The notes under the pieces are model-generated. The model had not been told where the DNA came from. It saw only the letters and a program-made list of their open reading frames with translations, and did no database searches. The position numbers and the translations under genes were made by a program. This document shows positions 1 through 6,025 of a DNA stretch of 6,025 bases, in pieces. Origin of the DNA: JAMCQB01 sp947085305 (GTDB lineage: Bacteria > Nitrospirota > Thermodesulfovibrionia > Thermodesulfovibrionales > UBA9159); NCBI GenBank assembly GCA_947085305.1, contig CAMTVV010000213.1, positions 1-6,025 on the forward strand. The letters run 5' to 3'. Each line of letters starts with the position of its first letter. The first letter of the stretch is position 1.

Positions 1-771
1 CTGTCGTTGATCCCGGACGATTACCCCATATCCCTCATCCTCGAAAGCGGCCAGGTCATTGATATGCGCGCGCAAACCTCCTATGCGTTCACCTATACCG
101 GAAAGAGGGATTTAAAGGCCCGGGTGTATACTCCCCTTGAACTGCCTCCTCTTCCGCAGAACAGTCCCCCGGTTGCCAATGCAGGCCCCGACCAGATCAT
201 TGAGCTGGCCTCATGCGACGGCGCAACAGTGGCGCTTGACGGCTCAAAATCCACTGACCCGGATGGCGATGGTCTCACCTATGCATGGACATGGGACAGC
301 GGCAGCGCAGAGGGACCGAATCCTGTGGTGGCGCTCCCAATGGGAACGACCACGATTACCCTCACCGTTGATGACGGGAAAGGGGCTAATTCGACAGATA
401 CAGTCAAGATTAGCGTGAATGACACAACAGCAGCAACACTGAATGTCACGGCGAGCCCTAATCTCCTCTGGCCGCCGAACCATAAATATGTTCGGGTCAC
501 TCCAACAGTAAAAGTTTCTGACGTTTGTGTTCCCAGGACAAAGGTAGAATTATTGTCAGTAACGAGCAATGAGCCTGATAATGACCTCGGCGACGGAGAT
601 ACATCCAACGACATCGTGATAAATCCCGACGGCACGATCCTTTTGAGGGCCGAGAGGGCGGGACAGGGGGGTGGAAGGGTGTATGCGATCAACTATGTTG
701 CCACTGACATGGCAGGCAACCAGACCTTCGGCACAGCGAATGTGATTGTGCCGCTTAACAAGGGGAAATGA
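1..771 (+). CDS. Secreted PKD-domain protein, C-terminal part (5' end outside window)
   Basis: The frame is open from the first base, so this is read as the last 256 codons of a larger gene; a TTG at position 7 could serve as a start but has no visible ribosome binding site. Visible residues 54-141 form a PKD domain: an NSPPVANAGPDQ opening, then DGSKSTDPDGDGLTYAWTW and a closing TLTVDDGKG...VSVND segment. Residues 142-256 form a second beta-rich domain with an LWPPNHKYV motif, SNEPDNDLGDGD, LRAERAGQGGGRVYAI and a closing TDMAGNQTFGTANVIVP, a combination I know from the C-termini of secreted bacterial surface proteins. PKD domains are Ig-like folds that mediate protein or carbohydrate contacts outside the cytoplasm. 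No catalytic residues are visible in this part, so the function of the whole protein is unknown. Its TGA stop overlaps the longest possible hicB start. Secretion is inferred from domain type, since the N-terminus is not seen. Confidence 0.85.
   Translation: MSLIPDDYPISLILESGQVIDMRAQTSYAFTYTGKRDLKARVYTPLELPPLPQNSPPVANAGPDQIIELASCDGATVALDGSKSTDPDGDGLTYAWTWDSGSAEGPNPVVALPMGTTTITLTVDDGKGANSTDTVKISVNDTTAATLNVTASPNLLWPPNHKYVRVTPTVKVSDVCVPRTKVELLSVTSNEPDNDLGDGDTSNDIVINPDGTILLRAERAGQGGGRVYAINYVATDMAGNQTFGTANVIVPLNKGK
160..423 (+). other. PKD domain (coding sub-region)
   Basis: This segment has the hallmarks of a PKD (polycystic kidney disease) beta-sandwich. It starts with a proline-rich linker and PVANAGPDQ, carries the LDGSKSTDPDGDGLTYAW core with the Asp/Gly-rich turn and conserved Trp, and ends in a TVDDGKGANSTDTV strand pair. 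Length, about 88 residues, is normal for the family. Confidence 0.85.
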
Positions 772-1040
772 AGAGACATGATACAGCGTGTAGCGTGAGA
801 ACAATTAAATATTATATAACCTACGAAGTGGACGAAGATGGCGTTGTAATTGCATCCTGTCCTGCGATTAAGGGTTGTTTTGCCTCGGGTAGAACCCTGG
901 AGGAAGCATATAGAAATATAAAGGATGCCGTTGAAAGCTGTCTGGAAGCATTACGGAAGGTAAAAAAAGAAATTCCAGAGGCCCCATTTGATATAGAGGA
1001 TATAAGAAAGTATGACTATGTGGAAGAGGTGGTGGCATAG
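768..1040 (+). CDS. hicB: HicB-family antitoxin
   Basis: This is the likely antitoxin of a type II toxin-antitoxin pair; HicB proteins bind and block the HicA mRNA interferase in the cytoplasm. The 90-residue reading shows the HicB fold signature: a YYITYEVDEDGVVIASCPAIKGC beta hairpin at about residues 15-37, then GRTLEEAYRNIKDAVESCLEAL, the conserved helix, at about 41-62. The C-terminus after residue 65 is short and I see no helix-turn-helix or ribbon-helix-helix DNA-binding domain, so autoregulation by this protein alone is not evident. The start is uncertain. ATG at 768 overlaps the upstream stop (ATGA), but its purine-rich AAGGGG lies only about two bases away. GTG at 795 gives an 81-residue protein starting close to the usual family N-terminus (MRTIKYYITYE). 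The gene ends two bases before hicA. Both genes are richer in A+T than the genes around them, which fits acquisition by transfer. Confidence 0.85.
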   Translation: MKRHDTACSVRTIKYYITYEVDEDGVVIASCPAIKGCFASGRTLEEAYRNIKDAVESCLEALRKVKKEIPEAPFDIEDIRKYDYVEEVVA

Positions 1041-1042
1041 GT

Positions 1043-1270
1043 GTGGGAGATGAGGGTCTTAAGGTTATTATATATAAGGAGCTTTGCAGGAAATTGAAGA
1101 GGCTTGGGTTTATAGAAATTAGGACGAGTAAACATCCGGTGTATTTTAATGAAGAACGGAATATAACGATCCCTGTGCCGAGTCATTCCGGCGATGTTCC
1201 GAAGGGATTGTTAAGGAAAATTATAAAAGAGATCAATATCTCGGTTAAGGAGTTTAATGAGGTTTCATAG
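1043..1270 (+). CDS. hicA: HicA-family mRNA interferase toxin
   Basis: HicA is a small double-stranded-RNA-binding-like RNase that cleaves mRNA and halts translation when free of HicB. The 75-residue product has the family layout. An N-terminal helix ending in CRKLKRLGF (15-23) is followed by the strand with the catalytic-type histidine at residue 31 (TSKHPVYF), a second strand ITIPVPSH, and the C-terminal PKGLLRKIIKEINISVKEF helix (53-71). Length is typical. The usual Gly-Ser-His around the active histidine reads Ser-Lys-His here; the histidine is kept, so activity is plausible. The start is a GTG, with GAGGTGG at 1026-1032 as a ribosome binding site about ten bases upstream inside the end of hicB. 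No ATG start is available in frame. The antitoxin-first gene order is the reverse of the E. coli hicAB order but is common elsewhere. Co-transcription and translational coupling with hicB are likely. Confidence 0.87.
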   Translation: MGDEGLKVIIYKELCRKLKRLGFIEIRTSKHPVYFNEERNITIPVPSHSGDVPKGLLRKIIKEINISVKEFNEVS

Positions 1271-1323
1271 GGAATATATTAAGGAGTTCAGAACATTGAA
1301 AATGGTAAAATAAGGAGAACGCC
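1271..1323 (+). promoter_or_regulatory. Intergenic leader with strong Shine-Dalgarno for the cytochrome
   Basis: This 53-base AT-rich gap separates hicA from the cytochrome gene. TAAGGAG at 1311-1317 sits six bases before the ATG at 1324, an ideal ribosome binding site that fixes the start. A second AAGGAG at 1281-1286 has no good start after it. A TTGAAA at 1296-1301 resembles a -35 box, but a matching -10 would fall on the start codon. No promoter or rho-independent terminator could be identified, so the cytochrome may be read from a promoter inside or upstream of hicBA. Confidence 0.6.
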
Positions 1324-1395
1324 ATGAAAAAGAGAGCGCTGTTATTAATGTCTGTTTTGCTGCCGGCAATATTTGTGGGAGGGCTTATTGTCTTT
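1324..1395 (+). other. Signal peptide or N-terminal membrane anchor of the cytochrome
   Basis: Residues 1-24 have a basic start (MKKR) and an unbroken hydrophobic stretch of about 20 residues running to Phe24, followed by SPDTG. This fits Sec export, which c-type haem attachment requires. There is no lipobox cysteine and no clear AXA cleavage site at the end of the hydrophobic core, so it may be cleaved inefficiently or remain as an anchor. Confidence 0.75.
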
Positions 1396-4300
1396 TCCCC
1401 GGACACCGGCATAACACAGTCTCCTCCGCCTCCTCCGACCATCGGAGACGGCTATCTCTTAAAGCGTTCTCAGGAAGAGACCTGCCATGCCTGCCACAAG
1501 ACCAGCGTGAATACTTCCTCCACATCCGCGGAGTGGGCCAATGCGATCAAGATGCACAGCGCCGAGACCCTCGGCAGTTGTACCCCTGCAGAGACCCATG
1601 GGCAATACAAGACCAAAACAGAATGCACAAATGCAGGCGGCACTTGGACTCCGGGCAAAAGGTCGGCTCAGGGAGGCTGGGGCGTGCCGGGCGGCATATA
1701 CGGCATCTTCGGCTGCACAACCTGCCACACAGCGCACGGCACAAAAAATATATATCTAATAAAAGAGACTATCACAACGCCGGACGGCTCAAACTTTGAC
1801 GGCAGGGCTACAAACAGCGTTGCGGTGGATTTCAGAGAAAAATTAGCTTCTCCGCCGCCTCCGGACTCAGACATTATAGGAAGGATGGGCCGGGCAGGCG
1901 AGAGCCGGACATCGAGCAGCAGGGTCTGCGAGGTTTGCCACACCTATGATTCAACAGGAACAATCGGCGTGAGATATCACACCTACAACATGTCTTCTCC
2001 AGTTGCTCACATGGGAAACCAGGCCTGCACCCAGTGCCATACACATAAAGGCGCGTTCAAAGGCGCAGGCTGCAATGCGTGCCACGGCTATCCGCCGGTT
2101 GTGGATACGGCGACGGCTCCGGACGGCCTTGCATGGTCTAACACCACAGGTTCGCAGACAGCCGGCAGGCACAGCTTCCATGCCACTGCCTCGGGCAGGA
2201 ACTATCCCTGCACAACATGCCATTACAACAGCACAGGCTCGGGCAACACCCATAACAATAATGTGATAACCATTGGGTTTTATGCAGAGCTTAATTCTAT
2301 ATATCAGGGCGGCGCCTATGACGGCCAGACAGCGGTTACGGACGGCTATGACGTTCCATCGCCGAATACAAGCCCGGCGACCACGGTAACAAAGACGAAC
2401 CTCAAGCGGTGCAGCACTGTCTATTGTCACGGCGGCACGCTCGGCAGCGGGGGAACACAAACAGCAGTCTGGGACAACCCATCAAGTGGAGGCTGCGGCA
2501 CATGCCACGGGGCAACTCCTGCAAGTCCTCCCACGAGGGCCAGCCATACAAAACATGCCGGCTCAGCAGGCGGCGGCAGGCAGCTTGCCTGCACAGTATG
2601 CCATTCCGGCTATACGCCGTCTGTTATCCCGTCAGGCATGGCTACTCATGTGGACGGAAGCGCAAGCTGGGCCTATGATACAGCCACATATTCATGGCTT
2701 TCCGGAGCACAGTACAGGGCCTCTGCGAGCGGCTCTGTAACGCCGGTTCCGAGTTCAACCTACGGCTCATGCTCAAGCCTCTACTGCCATTCCAACGTTC
2801 AGGGCGCAGGCGGCAGCGGCGCGCCGTCATCATATGCAACAGTTGCATGGGGCGGCAGTGTGACCTGCTCGAGCTGCCATGCTGATATGACAACCTCAGG
2901 CACCGGCACACATATCCAGCACACAAATACAGCGCCCTATTCATATGCCTGCTCCACATGCCACAACAACAGGGGCGCGGACACGGTCTTTCATGCAAAC
3001 TACAGCGTTGACCTCGGGTTCAATGCTCCGAATCCCTACGGAGCGACTGCAGCATATACACAGGGGCTGTCGCATGCTCCCGGCAATGCCTATGGCTCAT
3101 GCTCCAATCTCTACTGCCACAGCATAGTCCAGACCGCAACAGGAGAGGGACAGCCATTGACAGGCGCGGCAGGTGAATACAAATCAGTCACATGGGGCTC
3201 GGTTATCGCCTGCGATGCCTGCCACGGCGGAGCAGCCGCAGGCACAGGACGGCCGGCCAGCGGAAGCCATGCAAAACATGGCGAAACGTGCAGCAACTGC
3301 CACACATCAAACACAGCCTCAACCCATGTGAACGCTGTTATAAACCTGAGTCTGACAAGCCCCGGCTCTTATTCCCTCGGCTCAACGCAAACTCCTGGCA
3401 ATAACGCATACGGCACATGCTCGAGCACCGCCTGCCATACTGACGGCAGGAACATCTGGACAGGCGGCTCGCCTTCAGGCACATCGCCGAAATGGGGCGT
3501 TACAGGCGCCGGCTGCAGCGCATGTCATGGCAATACAACTTACGCAGCCGGAGATTACAGGCGGGCAGCGCCTCTTTATGCCTCGACAACCGCCAACCCC
3601 CCCGGCAAGCCGAATGCCCATGAGCCGCACATTGACAACAGGGCAGCCCCTTCGGGTGAAACAAGGTGCCGCCACTGCCACAATACAACAACGACTGACG
3701 ATGTGACCGCGATAAGTCCGCCCCATGCAAATAATCTATACACAGTCAGCGGCGGCGCGGCAACATATCCAGGCGGCGAAGATGTGAGCGCATCCATAGC
3801 TGTCAGCATGACATACGCTTATGCCGGAACTCCCGGAATCAGCACATGCTCCAGCGTATCCTGCCATCCCACAGGCACATTGACTGCTGCTAATGCAAGT
3901 TTGACCATACCATGGGATGATCTGAGCGCGGCGAACTATCAGTGCACAGACTGCCACAGAATAAACCTGACAGGAACGGCAACCTACCACCATTCAATAA
4001 ACAGCGAGACCTATACGCCGAATGCGCTGACAGGCTATCCGACCACAGTGCCGCAGGGCCACTGGTCAACCGGCACGAACCCCACAAGCAGGACGTGCCT
4101 TATGTGCCATGTGAAGCACAACATATTCTCGAACAGGATGAACACGAATGCAGCGTTAACCCAGCCGAGGGCGATGAATTTGAGAACCGCAATAGGCACA
4201 GCTCCGGATGTATCTTCAGGATACACAAATACGGATTATATAGCGGGCGCCGGAGGCATCTGCATAAGCTGCCACAATACAACCCTTTTAAAGGATACCG

Positions 4301-6025
4301 CAAGGCGGCTTACCGAGGCCGGTTCGACGGAAACCCCTGCGATAACGGCTGCGGATTATGCGGCCTCGGCGCACCAGTATAATGTTGCGCTCACCACAAA
4401 GACAGGCGCTGCAACCTTTAATGCCAACTGCTCAAAGTGCCATGACGCGCAGAACGGCGAGACAGCCCAATTCTATACCGGAACGAATCTCGGAACCCAT
4501 GACTCCACCTTAAGAAGGCTCATCGCATCTCTTGGCATTACAACTCCGGTAGATCCGCTTGAGCAGAACTTCTGCTACAGGTGTCACAGCAGGTCAACAG
4601 AGACCGGGAACCTCGCCAGCCCGGGCGGAGGCCCTGCGAAGGGAACGGCTAACAGGGATTACTACAATGCACGGGATATGGTTGCGGGGACACAGCTCAT
4701 CTGGAGAGACTTCATGACACCGACCGGCACAACACATCCAACTACTGCTTCAAGTACTACGGTAATTCAGATTGCCGGCACGCCGGGCTGGACCGCAAAC
4801 CAATGGGTCGGCTACTCATTCGAGATAACCTCAGGCGCACTTGCCGGTCAGAGCAGAAGGATAACCGCAAATACCGGAGCGGCGCCGTGGACGGTGACAG
4901 TGACCGCAGCCTTTCCTTCAGCCCCTGCAGCTGGCGTTACATATAAGATAGGCGCAAGGCATGATGTTGATACAGCAGCCTGGACAGGCAGGCACAAACC
5001 GATCGAAGGCCAGACCTCAGGCTGGATGACCTCTGCAAACAGGCACGTTGAATGCGAAGACTGCCACAACCCGCATGCGACCAGGCCGGGTGTCGGCGCA
5101 GAGACAACAGGCGCCGTCTCAAGCTCAACCGCGACTACTCTCACTGCAAGCGGAACTCCCAACTGGCCTACAGACAGATGGAAAGGTTATCTCGTTAATA
5201 TCACCACATCAACCAGGGGCCAGGCAAGATACATTGCGAGCAATACGGCTAATGTGCTGACCATAGTCGGCAACTGGGGCACTGCTCTGGCTGCGGGGGA
5301 CACATTCACCATCTCCTCTGCCGTATGGACGGACGGCGGCTCTGCAACCGGCGGCACGGCAACTACCCTTGTTGATACTTCGAGAACATTCTCTGCTGCT
5401 CTTGTGGGCCTCTATGTGCAGACAGTATCCGGTCCGGGAGCAGGCCAGGTGAGAAAAATAACCGGAGCGTCCGGCAATACACTCACAGTCGGGACTGCAT
5501 GGATAACGGCAAACCCCGGAGCCGGCACAGGGTATTACATCTACAAACCGCCCCGGATAGCAGATGCGTTGAGAGGGGTAAAAAATGTCGTTGAACCAAA
5601 CATCGAGACTGGTCGCGCCGGGATCGGCAATTTAGCCGCGCCGGATGCCACAATGAGGAGCACAACCTACGCAACAAAGACCGAGATAGAGTTTGAATAT
5701 GAGATATGCCTCAAGTGCCATTCCACATGGGCTTTCGGTTCTGAGCCGAGCGGCATAAATGTGCCGAGCAAGTATCCTTCTGCCTATGATACATGGAATG
5801 CCGTAGGCGTTGCGACAGATATCGGCAAGGACTTTGACCCCGACAACTATGCGCACCATGCGCTGTTTGCCCCGGGCAAGAACCAGCCCATAAGGATGGG
5901 CAATGCAACAGCGAACGCGCTCGGGCAGACCATAGCATACAATGCTAACTGGCCGAATTATACAACAGGAACAGTAAGCGTAACAGCAGGCTCTACCACT
6001 GTTACAGGCTCTGGCACTACATTCC
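1324..6025 (+). CDS. Giant multihaem c-type cytochrome, at least 26 haem motifs (3' end outside window)
   Basis: One frame stays open for 1567 codons to the window edge. It starts at an ATG with a well-placed TAAGGAG. The product should carry covalently bound haems and conduct electrons in the periplasm, outer membrane or cell exterior. Residues 1-24 form an export signal or membrane anchor, followed by a P-rich linker (34-38). CX2CH motifs begin at residues 54, 131, 202, 235, 250, 296, 391, 423, 515, 543, 630, 656, 731, 782, 874, 925, 980, 1036, 1084, 1244 and 1462. CX4CH motifs begin at 363, 483, 593, 699 and 842. The CX4CH plus CX2CH pairing matches the GSu_C4xC__C2xCH family domain known from Geobacter. 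At least 35 further histidines could supply distal ligands. Only two cysteines (86 and 101) lie outside haem motifs. Beta-rich repeats separate the last haem motifs. No enzymatic cytochrome signature, such as nitrite reductase CXXCK, was seen. Electron transport is well supported; the exact partner is unknown. Confidence 0.93.
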   Translation, partial: MKKRALLLMSVLLPAIFVGGLIVFSPDTGITQSPPPPPTIGDGYLLKRSQEETCHACHKTSVNTSSTSAEWANAIKMHSAETLGSCTPAETHGQYKTKTECTNAGGTWTPGKRSAQGGWGVPGGIYGIFGCTTCHTAHGTKNIYLIKETITTPDGSNFDGRATNSVAVDFREKLASPPPPDSDIIGRMGRAGESRTSSSRVCEVCHTYDSTGTIGVRYHTYNMSSPVAHMGNQACTQCHTHKGAFKGAGCNACHGYPPVVDTATAPDGLAWSNTTGSQTAGRHSFHATASGRNYPCTTCHYNSTGSGNTHNNNVITIGFYAELNSIYQGGAYDGQTAVTDGYDVPSPNTSPATTVTKTNLKRCSTVYCHGGTLGSGGTQTAVWDNPSSGGCGTCHGATPASPPTRASHTKHAGSAGGGRQLACTVCHSGYTPSVIPSGMATHVDGSASWAYDTATYSWLSGAQYRASASGSVTPVPSSTYGSCSSLYCHSNVQGAGGSGAPSSYATVAWGGSVTCSSCHADMTTSGTGTHIQHTNTAPYSYACSTCHNNRGADTVFHANYSVDLGFNAPNPYGATAAYTQGLSHAPGNAYGSCSNLYCHSIVQTATGEGQPLTGAAGEYKSVTWGSVIACDACHGGAAAGTGRPASGSHAKHGETCSNCHTSNTASTHVNAVINLSLTSPGSYSLGSTQTPGNNAYGTCSSTACHTDGRNIWTGGSPSGTSPKWGVTGAGCSACHGNTTYAAGDYRRAAPLYASTTANPPGKPNAHEPHIDNRAAPSGETRCRHCHNTTTTDDVTAISPPHANNLYTVSGGAATYPGGEDVSASIAVSMTYAYAGTPGISTCSSVSCHPTGTLTAANASLTIPWDDLSAANYQCTDCHRINLTGTATYHHSINSETYTPNALTGYPTTVPQGHWSTGTNPTSRTCLMCHVKHNIFSNRMNTNAALTQPRAMNLRTAIGTAPDVSSGYTNTDYIAGAGGICISCHNTTLLKDTARRLTEAGSTETPAITAADYAASAHQYNVALTTKTGAATFNANCSKCHDAQNGETAQFYTGTNLGTHDSTLRRLIASLGITTPVDPLEQNFCYRCHSRSTETGNLASPGGGPAKGTANRDYYNARDMVAGTQLIWRDFMTPTGTTHPTTASSTTVIQIAGTPGWTANQWVGYSFEITSGALAGQSRRITANTGAAPWTVTVTAAFPSAPAAGVTYKIGARHDVDTAAWTGRHKPIEGQTSGWMTSANRHVECEDCHNPHATRPGVGAETTGAVSSSTATTLTASGTPNWPTDRWKGYLVNITTSTRGQARYIASNTANVLTIVGNWGTALAAGDTFTISSAVWTDGGSATGGTATTLVDTSRTFSAALVGLYVQTVSGPGAGQVRKITGASGNTLTVGTAWITANPGAGTGYYIYKPPRIADALRGVKNVVEPNIETGRAGIGNLAAPDATMRSTTYATKTEIEFEYEICLKCHSTWAFGSEPSGINVPSKYPSAYDTWNAVGVATDIGKDFDPDNYAHHALFAPGKNQPIRMGNATANALGQTIAYNANWPNYTTGTVSVTAGSTTVTGSGTTF
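2410..2604 (+). repeat. Three-haem module 1 of the cytochrome
   Basis: Residues 363-427. CX4CH (CSTVYCH, 363) is followed by Trp383, CX2CH (CGTCH, 391), an HX2H pair (His408, His411) and a second CX2CH (CTVCH, 423). It is the first of five units with the same order of elements. Confidence 0.75.
2770..2964 (+). repeat. Three-haem module 2 of the cytochrome
   Basis: Residues 483-547. CX4CH (CSSLYCH, 483), Trp509, CX2CH (CSSCH, 515), HX2H (His530, His533) and CX2CH (CSTCH, 543). The DNA around the CX4CH motif (2761-2790) closely matches that of module 3 (3091-3120): 25 of 30 positions are identical by eye, which indicates internal duplication. Confidence 0.78.
3100..3303 (+). repeat. Three-haem module 3 of the cytochrome
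   Basis: Residues 593-660. CX4CH (CSNLYCH, 593), Trp624, CX2CH (CDACH, 630), HX2H (His649, His652) and CX2CH (CSNCH, 656). The third motif follows the histidine pair more closely than in the other modules. Confidence 0.78.
3418..3681 (+). repeat. Three-haem module 4 of the cytochrome
   Basis: Residues 699-786. CX4CH (CSSTACH, 699), Trp724, CX2CH (CSACH, 731), HX2H (His766, His769) and CX2CH (CRHCH, 782). There is a longer insert between the second motif and the histidine pair. Confidence 0.75.
3847..4110 (+). repeat. Three-haem module 5 of the cytochrome (diverged)
   Basis: Residues 842-929. CX4CH (CSSVSCH, 842), Trp864, CX2CH (CTDCH, 874), an adjacent pair His889-His890 in place of HX2H, His913, and CX2CH (CLMCH, 925). 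It keeps the order of the other modules but is the most diverged; after it the protein continues with simple CX2CH motifs only. Confidence 0.68.
4750..4953 (+). repeat. Beta-rich repeat A between haem motifs 24 and 25
   Basis: Residues about 1143-1210, without cysteine. It shows the pattern W-x-GY-x3-IT, then a G-Q-x-R-x-I-x-x-N core, a T-V-T-V strand and an AAGVTYKI ending. The same pattern recurs in repeats B and C. No family could be named with confidence. Confidence 0.65.
5116..5319 (+). repeat. Beta-rich repeat B between haem motifs 25 and 26
   Basis: Residues about 1265-1332. It aligns with repeat A through TATTLTASGTPNW, WKGYLVNIT, RGQARYIASN, LTIVGNW and AAGDTFTI. It directly follows the CEDCHNPH haem motif region. 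Confidence 0.65.
5344..5550 (+). repeat. Beta-rich repeat C between haem motifs 25 and 26
   Basis: Residues about 1341-1409. It aligns with repeats A and B through TATTLVDTSRTF, LVGLYVQ, GAGQVRKITGASGNTLTV and GAGTGYYIYKP. It is adjacent to repeat B, so the two form a tandem pair. Confidence 0.65.
5968..6024 (+). repeat. Possible start of a fourth beta-rich repeat, cut by the window edge
   Basis: Residues 1549-1567 read GTVSVTAGSTTVTGSGTTF. This Val/Thr/Gly strand pattern resembles the opening strands of small beta-sandwich modules seen in secreted and phage-tail proteins. It may open another repeat, or a different module; too little is visible to decide. Confidence 0.35.

Noticed and set aside
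7..9. TTG at position 7 as the true start of the PKD-domain gene
   Set aside because: The frame is open to the window edge, no ribosome binding site or signal peptide follows, and the protein begins mid-strand, so a start upstream of the window is more likely.
279..692. A 137-codon open frame on the - strand
   Set aside because: It is antisense to the clearly recognisable PKD domain protein and shows no domain features of its own.
1229..1242. Inverted repeat GAGAT-CAAT-ATCTC
   Set aside because: The stem is only five pairs, lies inside hicA and is not followed by a T run, so it is not a terminator; as an operator it has no support.
1296..1301. TTGAAA as a -35 promoter box
   Set aside because: A -10 box at normal spacing would overlap the cytochrome start codon, which is incompatible with the Shine-Dalgarno at 1311-1317 being in the transcript.
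1951..2460. A 169-codon open frame on the - strand
   Set aside because: It lies opposite the haem-motif frame; its cysteine- and arginine-rich content is the reverse reading of Gly/Ala/Thr codons and CXXCH motifs, with no plausible start context.
3942..4382. A 146-codon open frame on the + strand in another frame
   Set aside because: It overlaps the cytochrome frame completely, which is uninterrupted and carries four haem motifs over the same bases; no family resemblance seen.

Overview
The window looks like part of a bacterial genome that encodes extracellular or periplasmic multihaem electron-transfer proteins. All genes are on the + strand. The multihaem cytochrome architecture (alternating CX4CH and CX2CH motifs, first described in Geobacter), the moderate GC and the frequent ATA and AGG codons suggest an anaerobic metal- or mineral-respiring lineage such as Nitrospirota or Desulfuromonadota/Geobacterales. 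This placement is inference; no marker gene is present.

Layout. (1) Positions 1-771 are the 3' end of a gene for a secreted protein with a PKD domain followed by a C-terminal beta-sandwich-like domain; the gene begins before the window. (2) Positions 768-1040 and 1043-1270 are a compact, AT-richer type II toxin-antitoxin pair in hicB (antitoxin) then hicA (toxin) order. The longest hicB reading overlaps the PKD gene stop as ATGA. (3) A 53-base gap (1271-1323) carries a strong Shine-Dalgarno sequence. (4) From 1324 to the window edge one uninterrupted frame of 1567 codons encodes a giant multihaem c-type cytochrome with no stop inside the window. By hand translation it holds 26 haem-attachment motifs (21 CX2CH and 5 CX4CH), an N-terminal signal or anchor, and at least three beta-rich repeats between the last haem motifs.

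How they fit together. The PKD protein and the cytochrome both look like envelope or extracellular proteins and could belong to one surface or electron-transfer locus. The hicBA pair has no obvious link to that role and differs in base composition, so it looks like an acquired module. The main point of interest is the cytochrome: five tandem three-haem modules with a repeated internal histidine pattern, followed by a haem-poor, beta-repeat-rich C-terminal part that continues beyond the window. I found no RNA genes, CRISPR arrays, insertion sequences or convincing terminators.
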